From contig JAMPFF010000005.1 in NCBI GenBank assembly GCA_023664605.1, positions 1 to 64,000 on the forward strand: a stretch of 64,000 nucleotides of DNA, given 5' to 3'. The DNA is from Clostridium sp. Lineage in GTDB: Bacteria; Bacillota; Clostridia; Lachnospirales; Lachnospiraceae. Below are positions 52,602-60,606 of the stretch, one piece after another. The notes under the pieces are model-generated. The model had not been told where the DNA came from. It ran no database searches and was given only the letters and a program-made list of their open reading frames with translations. The position numbers were made by a program, and so were the translations under genes. Within the stretch, counting starts at the first letter, position 1; each line of letters starts with the position of its first letter.

Positions 52602-53789
52602 CTACATACTTTTTTCATACTTTTCAACTGCCGCTATAATTTCCTTGGCATATTTCGGATAGCGGTGTACCAAATCCATAATATCCCTCTGGGAACTTTT
52701 CGCCACCACTTCTTTGTTATAATCCATCCTGCGCCGTAAAGACTGCCTTCTGATAATCAGTCCGTGTCTGATTTCCACCATTTCCTTATGGTCTAAAATA
52801 GCTTCCGTCTGATGCAGCCAGATAGCCGGGTCCTGAATCTGATACCGCTTCAAAATCCGCAAAAGCTCCTGCTGGTTATAATCCAAATCCAATTCGGCGC
52901 GTTTGCATTTTTCCCGTTCCTCTTTTTCCTGATAATACATATTCCACGCTTTTTCCAATTCCTCCGCGCTTGTTACGTCGTATTTCAAATATAAATAGTC
53001 TAACAGGTTCTTATTATTCACATAACGGATTTTTACCTTATTCTGCAAAAGGATAATCTTATTAATGCTCAACTCGACCCGTTTCAAATCGCGCTTCGCC
53101 TCTGTATGCTTGACATAGATAAGCGTAATGGCAAAAGCGGCTACACCAGCCGTCAACAGATATCCCGCTTTCGTGTCCATCTCCAGAATAAACTGCAATG
53201 CCAACAGCAGCGTAAAACATAGACCCAGTGCGGTTATACAGATAATCGCCATACCCTTAGTGTCCGCAATAGCGCCCATCAATTCATTCTTACGGTACAA
53301 GTAGGCGTGCTTTTCGCCCTCCAGTCGGCTTAAATCTTTCTTTATCAGTTCGTGGTATTCCTCCGCCTCTTTTATCTTGGCGCAGCCTTCTTCGATTTCA
53401 TCCAGCATACGCTCTATCTGGCGGAAACGTTCATCGCTCATCCGGCGCTTTCTGCCGACATAATCGTCTCTGCTGTTCTGCAAAAGTTCCACTTTCTTGG
53501 CAACAGTCTGCAGTTCCTGCGCCTCTTCTTCCGGAAGGGCCTCTATTTCTTCCATATCCTTTAAGTAGGAAGTTACCATATTGTATTCAAAGGTCAGGTT
53601 CTCCAGCTCCTTTGTCGCATCCGCCATTTTTTCCAGGCAGTTGCGCACATATGCGTCACGGACTTCCTTATTGTCAAAGTCTACGTTCTTTTCTTCCTCT
53701 TCATCTTCGTCTTCCCAGTCTGTTTCTTCATATTCCTCTTCGTCGATATCCCTGTTCCATCTTTTAAATATCTTTTTAAAAATATTCAT
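52602..53789 (-). CDS. Coiled-coil protein with two central membrane helices (unknown)
   Basis: I start at 53789 (MNIFKKIFKRWNRDIDEEEY), where AAAGG lies 7 nt upstream; the in-frame ATG two codons earlier is too close to it. The 395-residue protein has a very acidic N-terminal stretch (residues 15-35). Long coiled coils (about 40-175) follow, then two close membrane helices (about 180-203 and 208-227) and another long coiled-coil half. There are no known catalytic motifs. It is the last gene of the four-gene series that begins with the giant protein at 59602. Function unknown; it could be a membrane anchor. Confidence 0.7.
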   Translation of the reverse strand: MNIFKKIFKRWNRDIDEEEYEETDWEDEDEEEEKNVDFDNKEVRDAYVRNCLEKMADATKELENLTFEYNMVTSYLKDMEEIEALPEEEAQELQTVAKKVELLQNSRDDYVGRKRRMSDERFRQIERMLDEIEEGCAKIKEAEEYHELIKKDLSRLEGEKHAYLYRKNELMGAIADTKGMAIICITALGLCFTLLLALQFILEMDTKAGYLLTAGVAAFAITLIYVKHTEAKRDLKRVELSINKIILLQNKVKIRYVNNKNLLDYLYLKYDVTSAEELEKAWNMYYQEKEEREKCKRAELDLDYNQQELLRILKRYQIQDPAIWLHQTEAILDHKEMVEIRHGLIIRRQSLRRRMDYNKEVVAKSSQRDIMDLVHRYPKYAKEIIAAVEKYEKSM

Positions 53790-53803
53790 AACCATGCCTT
53801 TCT

Positions 53804-54646
53804 CTATCTTGCCACGCTCTCTCTGTAAGCGTCTTTGAGCGTGCTTGTCAATCTTTCTATTTCATCATAATACGGCACTGCGCTTCCCGCGCCGCCGTCC
53901 TCCTTACAGACGCGCAGGGTAAAAAGCATCCTGTTTTCCTGTGTCATTTCAAACTGACCCGCGGCCTGTTCCACCATACGTTCCACCTGCAGGGAGCTTT
54001 CATGCAAATCCGGGTGTTTGGCTATATAATCCAGGTATTCCTTGTCGCCGCTGCGCATCCTGCGTGCGATAAGAGACTGCTTTAAGCTTTCGGCATTGCC
54101 GCTTACCTGATATGCCTTATCAAAATAATCCTGCGCCCGTTCAAAGAAAAAAAGTCTGGCATTGACAACACCCATGTTATGAAGCACTTTGCCCCGCAAT
54201 GCCGTTTCCTCTTCAGGAAGATTTGACAATAATTCATCATATCTTTCCAGCGCAAGGGCATATCTTTTATTTTGCAGCATATAGTCCGCTTTCGCCTTCT
54301 GCTTCTCATAAGAACTTAACCCGGCGTTGTTTTTAATAAGCGTCTCCGTCTTAGATACCGTTTCCGCCGGATAAAGCCCCGCATACTCTAATATCATTCC
54401 CACATACGCGCTTGGCGAACCCTTTTGATTCACAAGCGCATACAAGGCATGGGCAAGCTTGGAAAGTCCGCACTCCTCGTCCAGCCAGCGCGCCAGTTTC
54501 TCACTCACGATTTCCTGGTCTAACAGTTCCGCATTCTCCACGAGGCAGTAACAAAGCTCTTCCAGCGAATATAGGTTTACATAAGTTTTTTCAAAGAAAT
54601 ATGGCGTCTGCGCATAATTTCCTGTGCTTAATATGATACGGCTCAT
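53804..54646 (-). CDS. TPR-like helical protein (unknown)
   Basis: This 280-residue protein is nearly all helical with TPR-type spacing in its middle: YMLQNKRYALALERYDELLS, LHNMGVVNARLFFFERAQDY and FDKAYQVSGNAESL. No signal peptide, membrane helix or catalytic motif is visible. It lies between the coiled-coil membrane protein (14 nt) and the Hsp70-like gene (45 nt). TPR proteins usually serve as adaptors, so I infer a bridging role in the module. Function unknown. Confidence 0.7.
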   Translation of the reverse strand: MSRIILSTGNYAQTPYFFEKTYVNLYSLEELCYCLVENAELLDQEIVSEKLARWLDEECGLSKLAHALYALVNQKGSPSAYVGMILEYAGLYPAETVSKTETLIKNNAGLSSYEKQKAKADYMLQNKRYALALERYDELLSNLPEEETALRGKVLHNMGVVNARLFFFERAQDYFDKAYQVSGNAESLKQSLIARRMRSGDKEYLDYIAKHPDLHESSLQVERMVEQAAGQFEMTQENRMLFTLRVCKEDGGAGSAVPYYDEIERLTSTLKDAYRESVAR

Positions 54647-54691
54647 ATTCCGCCTGCCTTTCTCTTCTTTTGTGAATGTTATTACGATATT

Positions 54692-56005
54692 TTATACCGT
54701 AAACTGTTTCGTCCAGACTTTTTTTCCTGCCGGAAACAATTCTCCAAATCCCAAATCCGTTACCTTAATTTCCACGCACTCCTGAGAAGTCATATAAATT
54801 TCCATCGCATACCGTCCAAATGCGTTTTCCCTGACAGGCGCTCCCTCCAGGACTATCTCTTTGACCTGAATCTGTCTTCCCGTCAGCGGCGTAATCGTGA
54901 AGGAAACGGCATTTTCCTCTCCTGCCAGCAAAAACTCGCACTCCTTGTGTACTTCATACCAGTTCTCACCCGCATCCAAAAGCGCGTAATACGATTCCTG
55001 CCCTCTTTTTATCACATTCATTCCGATATTGGATTTTAGTTTGTCCGGTCCGAGGAAAATATGCTCTTTTGACGCCTCCCCCGGCTCTATTTTCTCTAAC
55101 AGCCCGTAGCAGGCTCCCTTACAGAAAAGATTGTTCCCCTGAAAGACCCTTCTGTTTCTGCATAAAAACTGCAGCGATTGCTTTGCCCATCCATCCCGAA
55201 AGCCGTCTCCGAGAAGATAGGCTGACGAAACGATTCTGTCAGCGCATGCCTCTTCTAAAATATGCAAAAACTTTTCATCCGCAAACGCATAACTGTCCGC
55301 CTTAATTTTTTCTTCTTCCTCTTCACCGGGCAGAACCAGTGAATGATGCTCTTTCTCTTCAATCAAAACAACGATAGGCGTCGTTTTTTTGTTACGCTCC
55401 ATCCGATACGTTTTCAGCCTTGTGCCGTTATGCTCACAGGCAAGCACCTGATAATTCCACAACTCCTCCGGCTGATGCAGCACAAAATAGTAAAAACTCT
55501 CCGTATGGCTTTGAAAATAAATATGGGAAGTCTTTAGATGCAGATTCACCGCCGCTTTCGCCAGCACTTCCACCATCCTGTCATCCAGATTATCCGTCGT
55601 AAACATCAAAGCGGCTATATTTTCCGCCGGTACAATGAAGTTTAGCAGCGAAAGGCTCCTTTTCATAAACAGGGCAAGCAGGGCAATCGGGTCAAAAGGC
55701 TCCTCTTCTATTGTAATCATTTCTCCCTTTCTTGCAAGCTCCATTAAATCCGTAACCAAAGTTCCTTCTTCCGGCCCGCCATTTTTCAGCGCGTCCTTAC
55801 CGTAAAGCCATTGGTTGACTCCTTTTCGTTTACATAACACAGTCGGAATATGGTACTGCTTCGTACCGATAACGGTGGCAACGCTTTCTACCGCATCTTC
55901 TCCATAGACGCAGTAACTAATCTGGGAAAAGTCATTTCCCAAATCATAGCCCACAAGGATGCTGCCTGTATGCACTTTTTCCTCCGCCTTTTTATCAAAA
56001 AACAT
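54692..56005 (-). CDS. Actin/Hsp70-fold-like protein (DUF5716-like)
   Basis: The 437-residue protein opens with GSILVGYDLGNDFSQISYCV, which resembles the phosphate-1 loop of Hsp70/actin ATPases. IAALMFTTDNLDDRMVEVLA and SHTESFYYFVLHQP follow, placed like the Hsp70 subdomain that binds the nucleotide, though the phosphate-2 DLGGGT motif is not clearly present. A C-terminal beta-rich part (about 330-437) could be a substrate or partner domain. I tentatively associate it with DUF5716. It is the second gene of the four-gene series. ATPase activity is an inference only. Confidence 0.65.
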   Translation of the reverse strand: MFFDKKAEEKVHTGSILVGYDLGNDFSQISYCVYGEDAVESVATVIGTKQYHIPTVLCKRKGVNQWLYGKDALKNGGPEEGTLVTDLMELARKGEMITIEEEPFDPIALLALFMKRSLSLLNFIVPAENIAALMFTTDNLDDRMVEVLAKAAVNLHLKTSHIYFQSHTESFYYFVLHQPEELWNYQVLACEHNGTRLKTYRMERNKKTTPIVVLIEEKEHHSLVLPGEEEEEKIKADSYAFADEKFLHILEEACADRIVSSAYLLGDGFRDGWAKQSLQFLCRNRRVFQGNNLFCKGACYGLLEKIEPGEASKEHIFLGPDKLKSNIGMNVIKRGQESYYALLDAGENWYEVHKECEFLLAGEENAVSFTITPLTGRQIQVKEIVLEGAPVRENAFGRYAMEIYMTSQECVEIKVTDLGFGELFPAGKKVWTKQFTV

Positions 56006-56035
56006 CTTTCCGTCTCCTGCCCGTCCGTTTATCCG

Positions 56036-59000
56036 TTATAATTCCGTAAACAGCTTATCTGCCATAAAGTCCTTTTTATAATATTCTTCCAACAGTTTAT
56101 CCACCGTATCATAATCCTGCAGCGTCTTGCCAATCATGATATCGTTCAGCATATGAAAACGGCTCGATGTATGCGGCGTATTGCTGTCGTTTACGCTGAT
56201 GGTTCCGCTCTGCGTCAACTGCTCGCCTTTGTCGGAACTTTCTTTGATATAGTATTGCAGGCGTTCCCCGAAAAACAGGACAAATTCTTTTACACAGATG
56301 CCCGCAAACATATCTTTCATTGTCTCCTGACTGTATTCTTTCCCGTCATCACCCTCCTGCTGCAGCAGATAGTTGATAGTAACGCGATGCCCCGGCGCCG
56401 CCCGGTATTCCAAAATGGACTTATCCTGCAAAAGGTCCAATGCCGGAAGATAGCCCTGATATTCCTTAAACTGCGGCAAAATAATCTGCTGGCGCAGTAA
56501 CTGCTGCAAAAATGTGCGAATCACTTCTTTTATTTCTTCCGTAATCTCCTGCGGATTCTCTGCATAGTATTTCAAATACGCTATTTTACATACCAGATGC
56601 ATCCGGCTCTTTTCCTTATACATCTGCAGAACGCTCTGCGCCAAAAACGAATCCGCGATTTTTTCTCTTATCACATAGTCATAGCAATACTGTGACACAA
56701 ATGCCAAAATAACTTCTTCTTTTCCGCCCTCTTTAGCGTATGTACGGAAAATATCCGTCTTTTGGGCGATATGGAAGCCCGTATAAAGCGCCTGCACAAT
56801 AATACGCTCGCTTAAGTCATAAACATCCACGCCAAAGTCTCTTGCCGCTTTCCAGATATCCCGCATATCCTGCATACTGCCATTATAATAATGCACAAGA
56901 TAACGCAGGATTTCTTCGTCGTATTTTCCTCTTTTCATAATGTAATACAGGATGCCCGTCATGAACTCGTCCTCTTCCTGTTCACCACGGCTTAAAAGCC
57001 TGCTGCACAGTTTGAAGAGCGTTTTTACCTCAATGCCGTACGGTCCGGTATAACGCACCCACGCATACGCTTCCTCGCAAAGCCCCCGCAGCGTCATAAT
57101 ACGCACGATTTCCTTTCTGTCCTCCAAAGCGATTTCCTCGGGGCGCAGGGATACCAAATAATCATCCAGTTCCCACATTCTGTCTTTTTCATAGTAAAAT
57201 TGTACCAGCCTGCTCTTAATTTCCTGTCTGCGGGTTTCCATCAAAAAATCAGAACCGGCCAGCCTTTTAAAACGTTCCACATTATCTTCCTGTATATCGG
57301 GCGTACCCTGATGCCCATAGCAGACATAAATATCATAGCCGAAATGCTCCCTGACAAAAGACGCCGCCATCTGCGCCAGCTTTCCGGTTTTTATAAGCGG
57401 CTCGCATGTAAAAGGGATGCTCGCTGTATAACGGTTGCCTTCTCCGTCCTCCAAAATCACTTGGCATTCCTCGTCAAACACAGGAACTAACGCCCGTCTG
57501 CCCGATACGGGATAGGAAAGCCTTTTTTCACCATACGGATATGCCAGAATCACCTTTTTTACGGCATCGCTTTCGATGGTAATCTCCTGCATAAACGCAA
57601 GTTCCATAAGCCCTTTGGCCACTTCCTCATCCACCAGAGACTGTGTCAGGACATTCCGGTAAATATAGGCTAAAGACTTATTGATTCTGCCTTTTTTCAC
57701 CTGCTCTATGGCAAACTGCTCAATCGCCGGCATGTAGTTTACATAAATATCCGGTATCTCTTCCTGATGTTTTATTACATAGGCATACAGCCATGCGGTA
57801 ATTTCATAGTTTAAATCACTCTGATAAGAAAAATACATCAGCGCCATCTTCGGAAGCGACTGTTTATCATCCAACGTGACGGACATCATATAATATTCAT
57901 ATAATCTGGTAATCCGCAGATTCTGCTCCACACCCGCCTGATACCATGTAAAATATTTGCTGCCAAATTTATTTCCTTTAATAAGCGCCCCGCATATGGC
58001 ATGGAGGGTATCGTTTTGCGGTTTATACTGATAGCAGGTAATCAAAATCTGCAGCAAAAGTCCGGAATAACCTTTCTGTTTCTGCGCCAGATATAATAAC
58101 TGTATCATGACGTCGTCTTTCATGACTTCATTTTTTGCCGCATAGTTTAACACCTGCAATTCAAATTCATCCAGTTTCATTAACATGGCCGGATTCATGC
58201 AGATGAGGTTCCACGCCTCAATATATATCATCGGGCTGCGGCATTCATAGGCAAAAAGTTCTTCCAAAAGCGCCCATTTTCTAGCCGGCGTACGGGTATA
58301 CTCATCCGCTATAAACAAAAGCAGCCATGCAATCCGCCAGTTCCCGCGGTGTTTCTCATAATACCCGGCAATGGTATGCGCCACTTCGTCAATATACTGC
58401 TCGTTCTTGCTGCAAAGCGTTGTTAAATACAGATAGTAGCACCATAATTCCAGATTGCTTTCCTGCATGTCCTCTATCAACTCTTTATCCTGTTCCAGAA
58501 TCCATTTTGCTTCATGAAAACGCTCCTGAGCCATAAAAAGCTGCGCCTGGAACATTCTTGCCAGTATGTCTTTTCCATCTATCTCTTTTAAACGTTCTAT
58601 CAGTTTATCGGTCTCTTCCATCCATGTTGCCGCGCTTATTTTCTTTAAACGGAACGCCTGATAATACTGCATAAGCTGCATGATAATCCGCTTTTTTTCC
58701 TGATAGAATCCGGGTACGCCGCGCCTGTTTTCCGGGCGGCACACCACCGTTATCGGAACCGTAACCGTCCGTTCAAAACTAATCAGGCGGATGCAGCCGT
58801 AATTATTACCCGCATGGAGCTTGTCATCCTGTATATAATAATACAAACGATATAAATTTCCAAGAAAAGCATCCTCCGAAACGTTTCTTTCGTTGACGCT
58901 CAAAAAATCTCCCTCCGTCTCAATCCGCAGATATGTATATCCCCAGCCGTTTCGATTGACAACAAGGGCATAACGGGATAACGGAGTCGGATTTTCTATT

Positions 59001-59602
59001 TTAATCTGCTTTTCCTCCGGAATGTATTCCACCGGTTTCTTTTTATGAATCTCCAACAGAAACTCTTCTACGTTATGTTCATTTCCATGGACTTCGGAAA
59101 GCCCTTTGTATGCGCTGTAATACTGTTTGTCATTGCCGGTAAAAATCCGTTCAAATTCCTTGCTGTAAAACAGGTTCACCGCTTCCGTCCAGTTGCTTTT
59201 AGCCAGATTGGTAAAGTGAAACAAATTCTTAATATTGCCAAGGCTCGAATCAATCACATCCGCCTTTATCGTAACAGAAAAAGGGAGATTATATTCTCCC
59301 TGATTTGATACAATATGAAAATCGCCTTTTATCTCTTCTCCCGCCTTGGCGCCCGCAGCATCAACACGGTAAAAGATTTCATCCTGGCTGCCGGAAAAAG
59401 ACGCGGTAAGGCACTCCATGCGCAGGTCCGTGGATATTACATAGCCTTCCGTTAAAACGCCCTCCGGCCCGTAAATAATAAAAGAACCCTCCCGGCTTTC
59501 TCCTGCCTGCATAGACAATTCGATACACGGACATGAAAAATTTAGGGAAGTATTGTCATACCTGAATTTTCCTTCCAGTATTTCACGAATGATCTGTTTC
59601 AC
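56036..59602 (-). CDS. Giant helical-repeat protein with N-terminal beta domains (DUF5717-like)
   Basis: The start is the GTG at 59602 (MKQIIREILEGKFRYDNTSL) behind AGGAAC, giving 1188 residues. The upstream in-frame extension to 59722 merely translates an intergenic repeat. Residues about 1-115 and 235-330 are beta-rich, Ig-like parts (GSFIIYGPEGVLTEGYVIST; VTVPITVVCRP), with a helical piece between. Beyond about 340 the protein is almost all helix in TPR/HEAT-like arrays; a second beta-rich strip lies near 725-800. No signal peptide or membrane helix is present, so it should be cytoplasmic. I tentatively associate it with DUF5717. It leads the four-gene series. Function unknown. Confidence 0.7.
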   Translation of the reverse strand: MKQIIREILEGKFRYDNTSLNFSCPCIELSMQAGESREGSFIIYGPEGVLTEGYVISTDLRMECLTASFSGSQDEIFYRVDAAGAKAGEEIKGDFHIVSNQGEYNLPFSVTIKADVIDSSLGNIKNLFHFTNLAKSNWTEAVNLFYSKEFERIFTGNDKQYYSAYKGLSEVHGNEHNVEEFLLEIHKKKPVEYIPEEKQIKIENPTPLSRYALVVNRNGWGYTYLRIETEGDFLSVNERNVSEDAFLGNLYRLYYYIQDDKLHAGNNYGCIRLISFERTVTVPITVVCRPENRRGVPGFYQEKKRIIMQLMQYYQAFRLKKISAATWMEETDKLIERLKEIDGKDILARMFQAQLFMAQERFHEAKWILEQDKELIEDMQESNLELWCYYLYLTTLCSKNEQYIDEVAHTIAGYYEKHRGNWRIAWLLLFIADEYTRTPARKWALLEELFAYECRSPMIYIEAWNLICMNPAMLMKLDEFELQVLNYAAKNEVMKDDVMIQLLYLAQKQKGYSGLLLQILITCYQYKPQNDTLHAICGALIKGNKFGSKYFTWYQAGVEQNLRITRLYEYYMMSVTLDDKQSLPKMALMYFSYQSDLNYEITAWLYAYVIKHQEEIPDIYVNYMPAIEQFAIEQVKKGRINKSLAYIYRNVLTQSLVDEEVAKGLMELAFMQEITIESDAVKKVILAYPYGEKRLSYPVSGRRALVPVFDEECQVILEDGEGNRYTASIPFTCEPLIKTGKLAQMAASFVREHFGYDIYVCYGHQGTPDIQEDNVERFKRLAGSDFLMETRRQEIKSRLVQFYYEKDRMWELDDYLVSLRPEEIALEDRKEIVRIMTLRGLCEEAYAWVRYTGPYGIEVKTLFKLCSRLLSRGEQEEDEFMTGILYYIMKRGKYDEEILRYLVHYYNGSMQDMRDIWKAARDFGVDVYDLSERIIVQALYTGFHIAQKTDIFRTYAKEGGKEEVILAFVSQYCYDYVIREKIADSFLAQSVLQMYKEKSRMHLVCKIAYLKYYAENPQEITEEIKEVIRTFLQQLLRQQIILPQFKEYQGYLPALDLLQDKSILEYRAAPGHRVTINYLLQQEGDDGKEYSQETMKDMFAGICVKEFVLFFGERLQYYIKESSDKGEQLTQSGTISVNDSNTPHTSSRFHMLNDIMIGKTLQDYDTVDKLLEEYYKKDFMADKLFTEL

Positions 59603-59635
59603 TGTGGCGTTCCTGTTCCTTTCGCTCTTCTGTCC

Positions 59636-59880
59636 TTTCACTCGCAAAGCCGCGCTGCGCGCTCCTCGTTCGATTCCATCGAACCTTTGCTCGTTACTAA
59701 GCGCAGAAAAACAAATGTCCAAGTGACGAAGTCACTTTGTGCTTTTGTTTTTCTTTTGCGTTCTCTTTCGCTCGCAAAGACGCGCTGTCGCGCTCCTTGT
59801 TCGATTTCATCGAACCTTTGCTCGTTACTAAGCGCAGAAAAACAAATGTCTGCTGCGCAGCCGCTTGTTTTTCTTTTGCG
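59636..59880 (-). repeat. Two tandem structured repeat units in the leader of the giant gene
   Basis: The 341-nt gap between the giant gene and the truncated gene holds unit A (59636-59760) and unit B (59766-59880), which share most bases. Each contains a long stem (AGAAAAACAA with TTGTTTTTCT, and TACTAAGCGCA with TGCGCTTAGTA around unit B). Each also has a three-arm element with GCAAAG/CTTTGC, GTTCGAT/ATCGAAC and GCGCG/CGCGC stems. Unit-specific inner loops differ: AAGTGAC-GAA-GTCACTT in A, and GCTGCGCAGC in B. Confidence 0.85.
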
Positions 59881-59888
59881 CTTAGTAC

Positions 59889-59918
59889 ATTATAACATTG
59901 AAGTCTTGTTCTCTGCAA
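59889..59918 (-). promoter_or_regulatory. Promoter of the four-gene series
   Basis: TTGCAG (59913-59918), 18 nt and a perfect TATAAT (59889-59894) lie directly before the tandem repeats. Transcription would start near 59882, so the entire repeat pair becomes a leader RNA of about 280 nt. Confidence 0.65.
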
Positions 59919-59943
59919 GGTAAAACGAAGAGATGAGGATTAA

Positions 59944-60588
59944 TTAACCCGGTTCCGATATGCGGCTGACGCCTACGTAAATTTCGGAAATCTCATACCA
60001 TGTGGGATAGTCTACAATACCGCTTTGCGGCAGACCGAACACTTTCTGGAAGACACGTACCGCCTGCGCCGTATTCGCGCCGTATATGCCGTCGGCCGTA
60101 ACAGTCGGAATCGCCGGATAGTTCTGGGCAATCCGGTTCAACTGCTGCTGAATCTGTCTGACTTTATCGCCGGATGCTCCGATTGTCAGATTGTAGCCCG
60201 GCCAGGAAGAGGGTACGCCGGATACGCTGACAGCCGTATTGATATACATATCGCTGCCATAGTAATAACGGATAATTTCTATCGCTGAATATCCCTCGTC
60301 GCCTAAATACTTGGAACCCCACTGGCTGAGTCCGTTGCAGCTCACTCGCTGCCCATCGCAGTAGGATGTGAAAATCGGCTGTCTGACGCCGGGTCTTGAG
60401 AGATAATTGGCAAATATCGTATCTACCAGCCTGTCAATATTTTCATAGGTATTTCTGCCTCGAATCCACTTCTGGTCATATGCGGTGGAAGAAGTAATTG
60501 TGAAATTATAGCCCTGATTCCGGTACCGCGAAGCCACCGCTGATTCAATAGTAAAAGCGCAAGCCGATAAACAGCCTGCGCCTTATGA
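59944..60588 (-). pseudogene. 5'-truncated peptidoglycan-binding protein
   Basis: The visible 197 residues from the GTG at 60537 match the C-terminal half of a family of roughly 400-residue Lachnospiraceae proteins. That half consists of a SpoIID-like segment (YNFTITSSTAYDQKW; CDGQRVSCNGLSQWGSKYLG) and a PG_binding_1 domain (ASGDKVRQIQQQLNRIAQNY; VTADGIYGANTAQAVRVFQK). The frame stays open upstream to a TAA near 60589, overlapping the terminator of the preceding gene. No ribosome site or N-terminal half is found. It is probably a remnant, but it could still be expressed as a short protein. Confidence 0.7.
60551..60582 (-). terminator. Terminator after the glycosidase-like gene
   Basis: In minus-strand RNA GCGCAGGC pairs with GCUUGCGC (one G-U pair) around a 9-nt loop, then UUUU. 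It follows the gene at 60607 and overlaps the 5' edge of the truncated peptidoglycan-binding frame. Confidence 0.75.
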
Positions 60589-60606
60589 AATTTCACAATT
60601 TTTTCT

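Noticed and set aside
59603..59722. N-terminal extension of the giant protein (start at 59722)
   Set aside because: It translates part of a tandem intergenic repeat; a GTG at 59602 with a ribosome site gives a more plausible start.
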